Shown here piece by piece: positions 18,065-27,278 of a stretch of 64,000 bases of DNA; position 1 is the first letter of the stretch, and every line of letters starts with the position of its first letter. The notes under the pieces are model-generated. The model saw nothing but the letters and a program-made list of their open reading frames with translations. It ran no database searches and had not been told where the DNA came from. Source of the stretch: an uncultured Opitutia bacterium (GTDB taxonomy: Bacteria; Verrucomicrobiota; Verrucomicrobiia; Opitutales; Opitutaceae); the NCBI GenBank assembly GCA_903839035.1, contig CAIMAQ010000041.1:16732-80731 (forward strand). Reading direction: 5' to 3'. Position numbers and translations under genes: made by a program.

Positions 18065-18544
18065 ATGCACCACTGCATTTACCCCGGCACCTTCGACCCC
18101 ATCACCTACGGCCATCTCGACGTACTGGGCCGCGCCGCGAAGCTGTTTGACCGCGTCACCGTCGCCGTCGCCGACAACCCGGGCAAGGACCCGCTCTTCT
18201 CCCCGGAACAGCGCCTCGAGATGCTGCGGCCGAACGTGGCCAAGTTCCCCAATGTCACCCTCACGCCCTTTGGTGGCCTGCTGGTGGACTTCTGCATCGC
18301 CCATGAAGCTGACGCCATCATCCGTGGCCTCCGCGCCCTGACCGACTTCGAGTTCGAGTTCAACATGGCCCTGATGAACCGGCACCTGAAGCCCCAGATC
18401 GAAACCATCTTCGTGATGCCCAACGAGCAGTTCAGCTACACCAGCTCCTCGCTCGTGAAGCAGGTCGCCAAGTATGGCGGCGATGTCTCCCACTTCGTCC
18501 CGCCCAACGTCGCCGCCGCCCTGAAGATCGCGTACAAGCGCTAG
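18065..18544 (+). CDS. coaD: Phosphopantetheine adenylyltransferase
   Basis: Transfers AMP from ATP to 4'-phosphopantetheine, the penultimate step of coenzyme A synthesis, in the cytoplasm. The 159-aa protein has the nucleotidyltransferase motif PGTFDPITYGH (7-17), the IRGLRALTDFEFEFNMALMNR segment that binds ligand, and the YTSSSLVKQVA block near the C-terminus. Starting at MHHCIYPGTF gives the family length; the upstream ATG at 18047 adds six poorly conserved residues. It stands alone between the divergent pgsA gene and the convergent S10 peptidase gene. Confidence 0.96.
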   Translation: MHHCIYPGTFDPITYGHLDVLGRAAKLFDRVTVAVADNPGKDPLFSPEQRLEMLRPNVAKFPNVTLTPFGGLLVDFCIAHEADAIIRGLRALTDFEFEFNMALMNRHLKPQIETIFVMPNEQFSYTSSSLVKQVAKYGGDVSHFVPPNVAAALKIAYKR

Positions 18545-18563
18545 ATCGCCCTAGGGGCGGGCC

Positions 18564-20117
18564 TCACCGCACGCCGGCAGATTTCAGCGTCGCATCCAGG
18601 AAGGCGTCATAGTCGGCCTTCAGCTTCACGCGCGACTGCTTCTCGATATACATCATGTGGCCCGCCTCGTAGTAGGTGAGCGTGATGTGATCCCGGATCG
18701 CCGGATCCAGTCCCATGTGTTCCACCGTGTACTTCGTCGCGAAGTACGGTGTGGCGAGATCGTAATGGCCGTTCGCAATCCAGACCTTGAGGAACGGGTT
18801 CTTCGTCATGGCCTTCTTCAGCGTCTCCGCGACGTTGAGATACTCGTTCTCCACATTGCTGTAGCTCCAAGGCTGCACCGCGCCCGTGAGAATCTCGTAC
18901 GGCAGGTCGTTCTCATACTTCAGCTCCCGCCGCATGTAGTCGTTCAACGCCGTCGTGTAACCGCCGTTGATCGCCTCGAGACTCGGGTCAAAGAAACCGT
19001 CCACGCTGTCCGTGATGCCTACGAACCGGCTGTCCAGCCGCCCGATTGTGCGGTGCTCGCTGCGACGCAATTGCGTCACAAAGTCGAAGATATCGATCCG
19101 GAGGTTCTTCTCCTCCACGTGTTCCAGCGGCAGGCCCGTGAATGCGGCCAGCGCCTCCGCGATCCGCTGGTGCTCCGCGGCGGGCAGCGCGTCACCCTGC
19201 ATCAACGCGAGGGTGTAATCCTTCCGCACGAACTCCTCGACGCGGGCGAGGGTCTTCGGCAGGTCCTGCGCGAGCTCGCCCTTCAGCTTGCCGTGATAAA
19301 ACGCCGCCGCCGTGTACGTCGGCAGGAACAGCTCGTATGGCAGGTCGTTGCCCGGCGCGAACCGCGCCGTCTGGAAGTTCATGATCGAGGAGATCAGGCA
19401 GATTCCGTTGAGGTAAAAATCATACTTCCGCTGCAGGTAGTCGGACAGGCCGGCCGCGCGCGTCGTGCCGTAGCTTTCACCCACGAGGAATTTCGGCGAG
19501 GCCCAGCGCTGGTTGCGCGTGGTCCACAGCCGGATGAACTCGCCCACCGACTCGATGTCGCCCGTGAACCCGTGGAACTGCTTCGCGTCCACGTCCTTCG
19601 CCGCGCGGCTGTAGCCGGTCGAGACCGGGTCGATGAACACCAGGTCCGTCTGGTCGAGCCACGAATACTCGTTGTCCACCCACTTGTACGGCGGCGGCAG
19701 CGACTCGCCCTTGTCCGTCATGACGACGCGCTTCGGCCCGAGCATGCCGAGGTGCAGCCAGACCGAGGAGGAACCCGGACCCCCGTTGAATGAGAAGGTC
19801 AGCGGCCGCTTGGCCGGGTCGGACTCGCCGAGCTTGGTGTAGGCAGTGAAGAAAATATTCGCGCGCGGCTTGTCCTTGGCGTCCTTCAGCACGAGGTAGC
19901 CCGCCGTCGCCCGGTACTTGATCAGCTTTCCGCCGATCGTGATTTCATGCTCGGTAACAGAAAGCACCGGCTCCTTCTCCTTGGCCTCGATCTTTTTGTC
20001 GGAGCCGGGAGCCTCGATCTTCTCTAACTTGGCGTCCGGCTTGTCCTCCTCGGCGCGAACCGGCGTGAGGAGCAACAGGGCGGGGAGCAGGGCGAACCAG
20101 CGGGGAAGGATTTTCAT
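18564..20117 (-). CDS. Exported S10 serine carboxypeptidase
   Basis: A 517-aa peptidase S10 with a signal peptide (cleavage near VRAEE, about 20-24). NGGPGSSS (111-118) forms the oxyanion hole, the nucleophile is Ser215 in VGESYGTTRA, the Asp lies in IANGHYDLATPYF, and the His in EAGHMMYIE. These enzymes remove C-terminal residues at acidic pH and are well known in eukaryotes; bacterial versions are periplasmic or secreted. A charged, Lys/Glu-rich stretch (about 24-50) follows the signal. The ATG at 20117 was chosen for its clear signal peptide. No operon partners lie adjacent. Confidence 0.93.
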   Translation of the reverse strand: MKILPRWFALLPALLLLTPVRAEEDKPDAKLEKIEAPGSDKKIEAKEKEPVLSVTEHEITIGGKLIKYRATAGYLVLKDAKDKPRANIFFTAYTKLGESDPAKRPLTFSFNGGPGSSSVWLHLGMLGPKRVVMTDKGESLPPPYKWVDNEYSWLDQTDLVFIDPVSTGYSRAAKDVDAKQFHGFTGDIESVGEFIRLWTTRNQRWASPKFLVGESYGTTRAAGLSDYLQRKYDFYLNGICLISSIMNFQTARFAPGNDLPYELFLPTYTAAAFYHGKLKGELAQDLPKTLARVEEFVRKDYTLALMQGDALPAAEHQRIAEALAAFTGLPLEHVEEKNLRIDIFDFVTQLRRSEHRTIGRLDSRFVGITDSVDGFFDPSLEAINGGYTTALNDYMRRELKYENDLPYEILTGAVQPWSYSNVENEYLNVAETLKKAMTKNPFLKVWIANGHYDLATPYFATKYTVEHMGLDPAIRDHITLTYYEAGHMMYIEKQSRVKLKADYDAFLDATLKSAGVR

Positions 20118-20304
20118 GGTCGGGTGGACTGCAACCAAGTTTCCGCCTCCCGCACTGGCAACAAGATTTCCCGCCGCCCCAGCCAGCCGTAACCAGCCGG
20201 CGCAGAGCCGCGTCATTCTCCATGCTCAGGCAGTCTCCGGTTCCTCCTTCATCGGAGGGTTAGGGTTGCCATGTTTCACTCCGGGTATTCTATCTCTAAT
20301 TTCC

Positions 20305-21693
20305 ATGGCTAAATCGAAGAATTCTGGCGGTCTGATCGTCCTGCTGGTCATTGTCGCCGCCGTGGCGGCTGGTGGCTGGTATTTCTGGCAGCAGTCGGCC
20401 GAAAAGGCCCCCGAGTTCACCACCACGCCCGTCACGCGGGGCGACGTCATCCAGACCGTCTCCGCCACCGGCACCCTGCAGGCCGTCACCACCGTGGACG
20501 TCAGCAGCCAGATTTCCGGCAACGTCGCCAAGCTCTATGTGGACTGGAATTCCCCGGTCAAAAAGGGCCAGGTCCTCGCGGAAATCGACCCGTCCAACTA
20601 TCAGACCGCCCTCAAGCAGGCCGAGGGCCAGCTCGCCAACGCCAAGGCCAACTACGCGCTGATGAAGGCCAACGCGGACCGCGCCGCGACCCTCTTCAAG
20701 CAGAACCTCATTCCGCAGAGCGACCTCGACACCGCCGTCGCCCAGCTCGCACAGGCTGATGCCCAGGTGAAGATCCAGGGCGCCAACTTCGACACCGCCC
20801 AGGTCAACCTGAACCGCTGCACCATCTACTCACCAATCGATGGCAGCGTCATCTCGCGCAGCGTGGACGTCGGCAACACAGTCGCCGCCAGCCTCAGCGC
20901 CCCCGTGCTTTTCCAAATCGCGAACGACCTCACCACAATGCAGATCGACGCGGCAATTTCCGAGGCGGACATTGGCAACGTCCAGGAACAGCAGCGGGTC
21001 ACATTTACCGTCGACGCCTTTCCCAACCGCACTTTCCGCGGCGTCGTGTCGCAGATCCGCAACTCGCCCAAAACCACCCAGAACGTGGTCGTCTACGACA
21101 CCATGATCGATGTCCGGAACACCGACCTGAAACTCAAACCCGGCATGACCGCCACGGTGTCCATCACCATCGCCAACCATGTCGGTGCCCTCAAAATCCC
21201 CAACAGTGCCCTGCGCGCCCGGATTCCCGATTCCCTGATGCCCGCCAAGCCCGCCGACGCCGCGGCTCCCGGCGGCGCCGCCGTACCTGCACCCACGCCG
21301 CTGACCGACGAGGAACGCCGCGCCCAGTTCCAGCAGCTGATGCGCGACGCGGGCTTTGTCCGCGGCAACGGTCCGCCCACCCCCGAGGTCATCACTCGCA
21401 TCAAGGAACTCGCCAAGGAACGCGGCATCGAGCTGCCCGCCGGTCGCTTCGGCGGCGGTGACAGCAACGCCCCCGTCACCCGCACGCTTTATACTCTGAC
21501 CCGCTCGGACTCCGTCGCACCCAAGCTGGATGCCGCCACGGTCAAACTCGGCATCACCGACGGTACCTACACCGAGATTCTCGAGGGACTCAAGGAGGGC
21601 GATCAAGTCGTCACCTCCGCCATCATTCCCGGCGCCAAACCCGGCGTCCCGACGACCAATCCGTTCAGCGGCAGCCAGCAGCGCCGGTTCTAA
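20305..21693 (+). CDS. MacA-like periplasmic adaptor (HlyD/RND-MFP family)
   Basis: The membrane-fusion subunit of a MacAB-type exporter. The 462-aa protein has an N-terminal membrane anchor (about 8-27), a lipoyl half-motif around ISGNVAKLYVDWNSPVKKGQVLAEID, a coiled-coil hairpin (about 95-165), the second half CTIYSPIDGSVISRSVDVGNTV, and a beta-barrel domain. An Ala/Pro-rich segment plus a predicted helical segment (about 312-392) is inserted before the final membrane-proximal domain, which is not typical of MacA. The next two genes encode the ATPase and permease, so the three should form one complex. Confidence 0.9.
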   Translation: MAKSKNSGGLIVLLVIVAAVAAGGWYFWQQSAEKAPEFTTTPVTRGDVIQTVSATGTLQAVTTVDVSSQISGNVAKLYVDWNSPVKKGQVLAEIDPSNYQTALKQAEGQLANAKANYALMKANADRAATLFKQNLIPQSDLDTAVAQLAQADAQVKIQGANFDTAQVNLNRCTIYSPIDGSVISRSVDVGNTVAASLSAPVLFQIANDLTTMQIDAAISEADIGNVQEQQRVTFTVDAFPNRTFRGVVSQIRNSPKTTQNVVVYDTMIDVRNTDLKLKPGMTATVSITIANHVGALKIPNSALRARIPDSLMPAKPADAAAPGGAAVPAPTPLTDEERRAQFQQLMRDAGFVRGNGPPTPEVITRIKELAKERGIELPAGRFGGGDSNAPVTRTLYTLTRSDSVAPKLDAATVKLGITDGTYTEILEGLKEGDQVVTSAIIPGAKPGVPTTNPFSGSQQRRF

Positions 21694-21711
21694 GCTCCGC
21701 CGCGCCTCCGC

Positions 21712-22473
21712 ATGCCCGCCGTCGTCAAACTTGAGGACATCCACCGCATCTACGATTCGGGCGAGGTGAAGGTGCACGCCGTCCGGGGCGTCACCCTCGA
21801 GCTGCACAAGGGCGAATTCATGGCCGTCATGGGCGCCAGTGGCTCCGGCAAATCCACGCTCATGAACACCCTCGGCTGCCTCGACCGGCCGACGTCGGGG
21901 CGCTACCTGCTCGACGGCGTGGACATCGCCGGCCTCGACCGCAACGAGCTCGCCGACCTCCGCAACGAGAAGCTCGGCTTCGTCTTCCAGGGTTTCAACC
22001 TGCTCTCCCGCACCACCGCGCTGGAAAATGTCGAGCTGCCCATGCTCTATGGCCGCCGCCGGATCTCCCACCACGATATGCAGGAACGCGCCGAACACTG
22101 CCTCGCGATCGTCGGCCTGGCCGACCGCGCCGACCATTTTCCCAGCCAGCTTTCCGGTGGCCAGCAGCAGCGCGTCGCGATCGCCCGCGCCCTCGTCAAC
22201 AACCCGCAGGTCCTGCTCGCCGACGAACCCACCGGCAATCTCGACAGCAAGACCGCCATCGAGGTCATGGGGGTGTTCCAAAAGCTCAATGACCAGGGTA
22301 TCACCATCGTCATGGTCACCCACGAGCTCGACATCGCCCGCTACTGCCGCCGCAACCTCATCATGCGCGACGGCAAGGTCGTCAGCGACGTCCAGGTCAC
22401 CGACCGCCTCATCGCCGACACAGAACTCCGCAGGCTCCACGAAGCCGAGGCCGCGGCCAAGCTCACCGCCTGA
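21712..22473 (+). CDS. ABC transporter ATP-binding protein (MacB/LolD-like)
   Basis: Nucleotide-binding subunit, 253 aa. Walker A is GASGSGKST (about 42-50), the Q-loop is VFQGFNLLS, the signature is LSGGQQQRVAIARAL (about 144-158), and Walker B is VLLADEPTGNLD. The whole pattern belongs to the MacB/LolD/FtsE type 3-exporter group. It lies 18 bp after the adaptor gene and 45 bp before the separate permease gene, so this is the split arrangement in which ATPase and FtsX-like domains are encoded individually rather than fused as in E. coli MacB. Confidence 0.94.
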   Translation: MPAVVKLEDIHRIYDSGEVKVHAVRGVTLELHKGEFMAVMGASGSGKSTLMNTLGCLDRPTSGRYLLDGVDIAGLDRNELADLRNEKLGFVFQGFNLLSRTTALENVELPMLYGRRRISHHDMQERAEHCLAIVGLADRADHFPSQLSGGQQQRVAIARALVNNPQVLLADEPTGNLDSKTAIEVMGVFQKLNDQGITIVMVTHELDIARYCRRNLIMRDGKVVSDVQVTDRLIADTELRRLHEAEAAAKLTA

Positions 22474-22518
22474 CTACTTCCGGCCCACAGCCCAGCACCC
22501 ATTACCCGGCTTTCAGCC

Positions 22519-23733
22519 ATGCGCCTCCGTTCCACCCTGACCGTTTCCTTCCGCGCCCTCCGTCGCAACGTGCTGCGCTCCCTGCTCACCGCGCTCGGCA
22601 TCATCGTCGGTGTCGGCGCCGTCATCGCGATGGTCAGCATCGGCAACGGCGCGAAGTCCGTGGTCGAGGCCCAGATCGCCTCGCTCGGCGAAAATGTCCT
22701 CCTCGTGTTCTCCGGCAGCTTCAACCAGGGCGGCGCGCGCTCCGGCGCGTTCGGCGCCGGCACGCTGACGGTCGAGGACGCCGAGGCCATCAAGCGCGAG
22801 GTCACCACGATCATCGGCGTCAGCCCCGAGGTCCGCACCTCCGCGCAAATCCTGGCCAACGGCCTCAACTGGTCCACGCAGATCCTCGGCGAGGGTGCCG
22901 ACTACCTCACCATCCGGGTGTGGCCGCTCTCCGACGGCGTCATGTTCTCCGAGGCCGATGTCCGCAGCGTCGGCAAGGTCTGCGTCATCGGCCAAACGAT
23001 CGCCACCCAGCTGTTTCCCGATGGCTCCGCGGTCGGCCAGATCCTCCGTATCAAGGCTCAGCCGTTCAAGGTCGTGGGGATTCTCGCCGCCAAGGGTCTC
23101 TCCGTCCAGGGCCAGGACCAGGACGACCTCGTCATCGTCCCCTACACCAGCGCCATGCGCCGGGTGTCCAAGCAGACCATGCTGCGCTCCATCAGCGTGC
23201 AGGCGTCCTCACCCGACACGATGACCCTCGCCCAAAACGACATCGTCGCCCTGCTCCGCCAGCGTCACCGCACCGCGGAGGGCAGCGATGACTTCACCGT
23301 CCGCAGCCAAGTGGAAATTGCCCAGGCCGCCACCGCCACGGCCGACACCATGACCGGCCTGCTCGGCGCCGTGGCCGGCGTCTCCCTCATCGTCGGCGGC
23401 ATCGGCATCATGAACATCATGCTCGTCTCCGTTACCGAGCGCACCCGTGAAATTGGCATCCGCCTCGCCGTCGGCGCCCATGGCCGGGAGATCCAGCTTC
23501 AGTTCCTCACCGAGTCCATCGTGCTCAGCGTCCTCGGCGGGAGCATCGGCATCCTGGCCGGGATCGGCGCGTCCGAATTGGTCTCCCACCTGAAGGGCTG
23601 GCCCACCCTCGTCTCGCCGACCGCCGTGGTCATCGCCTTTTTCTTCAGCGCCGCCGTCGGCATGATCTTCGGCTATTATCCCGCCCGGAAGGCCTCACTG
23701 CTCGATCCGATCGACGCCCTGCGTTACGAGTAA
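22519..23733 (+). CDS. ABC transporter permease (MacB periplasmic core + FtsX domain)
   Basis: The 404-aa membrane subunit has four membrane helices: one near the N-terminus (about 20-45) and three in the C-terminal FtsX domain. MacB_PCD comes first, including LLTALGIIVGVGAVIAMVSIGNGAK; the FtsX part has VGGIGIMNIMLVSVTERTREIGIRLAVGA, the hallmark of this family. It should work mechanically with the adaptor and ATPase encoded just upstream to export a peptide, lipoprotein or small toxic compound. No outer-membrane TolC homologue is in this window. It is the last gene of the exporter operon. Confidence 0.93.
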   Translation: MRLRSTLTVSFRALRRNVLRSLLTALGIIVGVGAVIAMVSIGNGAKSVVEAQIASLGENVLLVFSGSFNQGGARSGAFGAGTLTVEDAEAIKREVTTIIGVSPEVRTSAQILANGLNWSTQILGEGADYLTIRVWPLSDGVMFSEADVRSVGKVCVIGQTIATQLFPDGSAVGQILRIKAQPFKVVGILAAKGLSVQGQDQDDLVIVPYTSAMRRVSKQTMLRSISVQASSPDTMTLAQNDIVALLRQRHRTAEGSDDFTVRSQVEIAQAATATADTMTGLLGAVAGVSLIVGGIGIMNIMLVSVTERTREIGIRLAVGAHGREIQLQFLTESIVLSVLGGSIGILAGIGASELVSHLKGWPTLVSPTAVVIAFFFSAAVGMIFGYYPARKASLLDPIDALRYE

Positions 23734-23802
23734 CGGCTGCCCGCTCGCGGCGGTTTTTGTGTCGCCCCAGTAAACCTTTCCCAGCGATTCTGTCTCATCC
23801 CC

Positions 23803-24660
23803 ATGAGCCCCCGCCTCCTTGTTATTTTCGCCGTCAGCGCCGCGCTGCTGCGGGCCGCGGCGCCCAGCGACGTCGCCGTCAGTCTCTACAAGTCCAAGCA
23901 GTACCCCGAGGCCCGCGCCGCCTTCGAGCAGATCACCGTGACCGATCCCGCCAACGCCGCGGCGCACTCCTACCTCGGCCTGCTCGCGATGAAGCGCAAC
24001 GACATCGACGAGTCCATCAAGCAGCTCGAGCAGGCCACGATCCTCGCGCCAACCAACTCGGACTATTTCATGGATCTGGGCGACGCCTATGGGGCCGCCG
24101 CCGGGAAGGCCGGATTGTTTTCCCAGCTGGGCCTCGCGAAAAAATGTCAGGCCGCGCTGGAAAAAGCCGTGCAGCTCAACCCCGACAACCTCCTCGCCCG
24201 CAATGGGCTGGTGTCCTATTACCGGCAGGCACCGACCTTTGCCGGCGGCGGCATGAGCAAGGCCTATGAGCAAGCCGCGGAAATCAAGAAACGCGACCCG
24301 GTCATGGGCGCGGACGTCTATGGGGCGCTCTATGTCAAAGATAAGAAATTTGAGGACGCCTTCGCGGTCTTTGAGAACCTGCTCAGGACGCACCCCGACA
24401 ATTACCTCGCGCTGTATTCCATCGGCCGGACTGCCGCCCAATCCGGCCTCCGCCTCGACCGCGGCGAACAGGCCCTCCGCCGCTGCCTCGACCTGACTCC
24501 CGCCAAGAACGAGCCCGGCCATGCCGCCGTCCACTGGCGCCTCGGCGTGATCGCGGAGAAACGTCAGGACTCCGCTGCCGCCCGCGTCGCCTACGAGACC
24601 TCGCTCAAGCTGGACCCGGAGTTCAAGCTGGCCGCGGACTCCCTCGCAAAACTGAAGTGA
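23803..24660 (+). CDS. Exported tetratricopeptide repeat protein
   Basis: The 285-aa protein begins with a probable signal peptide (about 1-19, MSPRLLVIFAVSAALLRAA). At least five TPR-like helix pairs follow, for example AVSLYKSKQYPEARAAFEQI (about 25-44), AHSYLGLLAMKRNDIDESIKQLEQA and DVYGALYVKDKKFEDAFAVFENL. TPRs are protein-binding scaffolds, so a periplasmic chaperone or assembly role is possible but unproven. It is 69 bp downstream of the MacAB-like permease and just before an ABC importer, with no obvious tie to either. Confidence 0.85.
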   Translation: MSPRLLVIFAVSAALLRAAAPSDVAVSLYKSKQYPEARAAFEQITVTDPANAAAHSYLGLLAMKRNDIDESIKQLEQATILAPTNSDYFMDLGDAYGAAAGKAGLFSQLGLAKKCQAALEKAVQLNPDNLLARNGLVSYYRQAPTFAGGGMSKAYEQAAEIKKRDPVMGADVYGALYVKDKKFEDAFAVFENLLRTHPDNYLALYSIGRTAAQSGLRLDRGEQALRRCLDLTPAKNEPGHAAVHWRLGVIAEKRQDSAAARVAYETSLKLDPEFKLAADSLAKLK

Positions 24661-24717
24661 GCCTTGCCCGGCATAGACTTTGCGAAGGTGGGGGTTGCGC
24701 TCGGGCCGACCCCGCCT

Positions 24718-25503
24718 ATGTTTCGCGCCCCAATGGCTGCGACGCCCCTCGTTGATCTCCACGACCTGACCAAGCGCTACGGCGAGGGTTCGGTCGTGCT
24801 CGACCGCATCAATCTCGCCGCCGCGCCGGGCGACTTCATCAGTCTCATCGGCCCCAGCGGCTGCGGCAAATCCACCCTGCTCCGCCTCATCGCGGGCCTG
24901 AGCCCCCTGACCGGCGGCTCCTTGCTCATAGACGGCCGGACGCCCGAGGAAGCCGCCGCCGAACTCGCCTTCGTTTTCCAGGAGCCGACCCTGCTGCCCT
25001 GGCTCACCGCCGCCCAGAATGTCGGCGTGCCGTTGAAACTGCGTGGGGTCCCGGCCGACCAGCGTCTCGCCACATGTGCGCGCGTCCTCGAGCTCGTCCG
25101 CCTGGCTGACCGGGCCCACGCCCATCCGCGCCAGCTTTCCGGCGGCCAGAAAATGCGCGTGTCCATCGCCCGCGCCCTGTCGCTCTCGCCCAAGCTGCTG
25201 TTGCTCGACGAGCCCTTCGGCGCCCTCGATGAGATGACCCGCGAGCACCTCAACGAGGAGCTGCTCGCCATCCGTGAAGCGCAGGCGTGGACCGCCTTCT
25301 TTGTGACCCATTCCGTCGCGGAGGCCGTGTTTCTTTCCAGCCGCATCCTCGTGATGTCCGCCAACCCCGGCCGCGTGCACACCGAGATCGCCGTGCCATT
25401 CGCCTACCCACGCACCGCGGCCACCCGGCTCTCCCGGGAATATCACGACCTCGTGACCGAGGTTTCCCGCCTCCTGCGCTCGGTCGAAACCGCCGACACC
25501 TGA
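24718..25503 (+). CDS. ABC importer ATP-binding protein (NitT/TauT/ThiZ type)
   Basis: Cytoplasmic ATPase of an importer. The protein is about 261 aa from this ATG; another ATG at 24733 gives MAATPLVDLHDLTKRY and is equally plausible. Walker A is IGPSGCGKSTLLRLIAGL, the Q-loop is FVFQEPTLLPWLTAAQN (typical of the SsuB/NrtC/ThiZ group), the signature is LSGGQKMRVSIARAL, and Walker B is LLLLDEPFGALDEMTR. Together with the following permease and the THI5/NMT1-type binding protein it forms a complete importer. No TPP-riboswitch-like CTGAGA/ACCTGA elements were seen upstream. Confidence 0.93.
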   Translation: MFRAPMAATPLVDLHDLTKRYGEGSVVLDRINLAAAPGDFISLIGPSGCGKSTLLRLIAGLSPLTGGSLLIDGRTPEEAAAELAFVFQEPTLLPWLTAAQNVGVPLKLRGVPADQRLATCARVLELVRLADRAHAHPRQLSGGQKMRVSIARALSLSPKLLLLDEPFGALDEMTREHLNEELLAIREAQAWTAFFVTHSVAEAVFLSSRILVMSANPGRVHTEIAVPFAYPRTAATRLSREYHDLVTEVSRLLRSVETADT

Positions 25504-25509
25504 CCGCCG

Positions 25510-26301
25510 ATGTCCAAGCGCCTCCTCAATCTCCTGCTCCCCGCCGCGACCGGCGTCCTCTTCATCGCCGTCTGGTATGCCGTGCGGTTTTCCCTGTCGG
25601 AGGACATGCAGTTCCTCCTGCCGTCACCCGGTGAAATCATCGGCGCCTTCCGCACCAACGGCGCCGACCTCGCCCACGCCGCGCTCAATACCGCCGAGGG
25701 GGCGCTGCTCGGCTTCGTCGGTGCCATCGCCATCAGCTCCCTGCTCGCCCTCGCCCTCTCGGTCTCCTCCCTCGTGCGCGTCAGCCTCTACCCCTACCTG
25801 ATGATGCTGCAGATGATCCCCGTCATCATCTTCGCCCCCATCCTCATCCTCTGGGTCGGGCCGGGCCTGAAGAGCGTCGTCGTGATCACCTTTCTCATCT
25901 GCTTTTTCCCGCTCGTGGTGAACACCACCCAGGGACTCGTTTCCACCGACCGCAATATCGTCGAACTTTTCCGCATGTACCGCGCCACCCGTCCGCAGGA
26001 AATCTTCCTGCTTCGCGCGCCCGCGGCCCTGCCCTATTTCTTCACCGGCCTGCGCATCGCCGCCACGCTCGCCCCCATTGGCGCCCTGGTCGGCGACTAC
26101 ACCGCGGGCAGTTCCGCCGGCGACGGGGGCGGCCTCGGTTTCCAGGCCATCATCTACTCCAGCCAGGCGAAATACCCCGCGCTCTTCGCCACCGCCGCCG
26201 TCACCTGCGTGCTGGGCTTTGTCTTCGTCGCCGTCGTGGTGGGCCTCAGCTGGCTCGCCTTGCACCAGTGGCACGATTCTTATGAGCGCACCGATAACTG
26301 A
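25510..26301 (+). CDS. ABC importer permease (SsuC/ThiX-like)
   Basis: The 263-aa inner-membrane subunit has six predicted helices. The EAA-type loop lies around IVELFRMYRATRPQEIFLLRAPAALP (about 155-180), followed by FFTGLRIAATLAPIGALVGDYTA, as in BPD_transp_1 domains of NitT/TauT systems. It lies 6 bp after the ATPase gene. Its stop is followed within 8 bp by the binding-protein gene, so the three are cotranscribed. Substrate specificity is set by the binding protein, probably a pyrimidine-like precursor. Confidence 0.92.
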   Translation: MSKRLLNLLLPAATGVLFIAVWYAVRFSLSEDMQFLLPSPGEIIGAFRTNGADLAHAALNTAEGALLGFVGAIAISSLLALALSVSSLVRVSLYPYLMMLQMIPVIIFAPILILWVGPGLKSVVVITFLICFFPLVVNTTQGLVSTDRNIVELFRMYRATRPQEIFLLRAPAALPYFFTGLRIAATLAPIGALVGDYTAGSSAGDGGGLGFQAIIYSSQAKYPALFATAAVTCVLGFVFVAVVVGLSWLALHQWHDSYERTDN

Positions 26302-26308
26302 TTTTCCC

Positions 26309-27277
26309 ATGAAAACCCGCCACCTGCTCACCTTCGCCCTCCTGCTCCCGGCCGCCGCCCTGGCCGCCGGCAAGAAGCCGCTCATCCCGATCACCGTCCA
26401 GCTCGACTGGGTCGCCGAACCCGAGCATGGCGGCTTTTACCAGGCCCAGGCCCGCGGCTTCTTCCGCGACGAGGGCCTCGACGTGACCATCATGCCCGGC
26501 GGACCCAACGCCTATGTCATGCCACGCATCGCCACCGGGCAAGCCGACATCGGGCAGGCCGACAGCACCAACACCCTTCTGCAGCAGGCCGAGGGCCTGC
26601 CCATCGTGCAGTTTGCCGCGGTGTTCCAGGACGACCCCTCCGGCCTGCTGGTCAATGCGGGCAGTCCCGTCCGCAAGTTCGAGGACCTCCAGGGCAAGGC
26701 CATCATCGCCCGTCCCGAATGGGCGTTCCTCAAGTTCCTCCAGAAAAAATACGGCCTCACCGTCTCGGTCGTCCCGCAGAATTTCTCCGTCGCCGCCTTC
26801 ATGGGCAACAAGGAGGCCATCCAGCAGGGCTACTTCATCGCCGAGCCCTACCACATCGTCCAAGCCGGCGGCCAGATGCCGCGCTTCCTCTCCACGTGGG
26901 ACGCCGGGTTCCGCGCCTACGCCGTGCTCATCACCAACAAGAAGTTTGCCCGCGAACATCCCGCCGAGCTCAAGGCCTTCCTCCGCGCCTATATCCGGGG
27001 CTGGCAGGACTACGTGACCGGCGACCCGACCCCCGCCCACTTGGCGCTGAAAAACGCCAACTCCAACAACACCGACGAGTTCATGGCCTTTTCCCGCAAG
27101 ATGATCATCGACGAGAAACTCGTCACCGGCCGCGATGCGTCCGGCGGGCCGAAGCAAATCGGGCGGCTCGACCCCGCGCGCTTCACCACGCAGATCAAGC
27201 AGATGGAGGACCTCGACATGCTGCCGAAGGGCAAGCTCACCACCGCCACCGTCATGACCACCGAGTACCTCCCCTAA
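26309..27277 (+). CDS. ABC substrate-binding protein (NMT1/THI5-like)
   Basis: Periplasmic binding protein, 322 aa, signal peptide about 1-20 (LLPAAALAAGKK). The NMT1/THI5-like pattern is clear: VQLDWVAEPEHGGFYQAQARG (about 30-50), IGQADSTNTLLQQAEGLPIVQFAAVFQ, and PEWAFLKFLQKKYG. ThiY-type proteins bind formylaminopyrimidine or hydroxymethylpyrimidine and feed thiamine synthesis; other NMT1 proteins bind riboflavin or unrelated ligands, so this assignment is tentative. The start MKTRHLLTFALLL gives a good signal peptide. It completes the importer operon. Confidence 0.9.
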   Translation: MKTRHLLTFALLLPAAALAAGKKPLIPITVQLDWVAEPEHGGFYQAQARGFFRDEGLDVTIMPGGPNAYVMPRIATGQADIGQADSTNTLLQQAEGLPIVQFAAVFQDDPSGLLVNAGSPVRKFEDLQGKAIIARPEWAFLKFLQKKYGLTVSVVPQNFSVAAFMGNKEAIQQGYFIAEPYHIVQAGGQMPRFLSTWDAGFRAYAVLITNKKFAREHPAELKAFLRAYIRGWQDYVTGDPTPAHLALKNANSNNTDEFMAFSRKMIIDEKLVTGRDASGGPKQIGRLDPARFTTQIKQMEDLDMLPKGKLTTATVMTTEYLP

Positions 27278-27278
27278 C

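Noticed and set aside
20830..22440. 536-codon minus-strand frame across the MacA/ATPase genes
   Set aside because: Shadow of two genes with clear Walker and adaptor motifs; no family features of its own.
24660..24733. TPP riboswitch before the NMT1/THI5 importer
   Set aside because: Neither conserved core segment is present in the short leader.
23695..25446. 583-codon minus-strand frame across the permease end, TPR and ABC ATPase genes
   Set aside because: Gly/Glu/Val-rich translation covering three good genes; no motifs.
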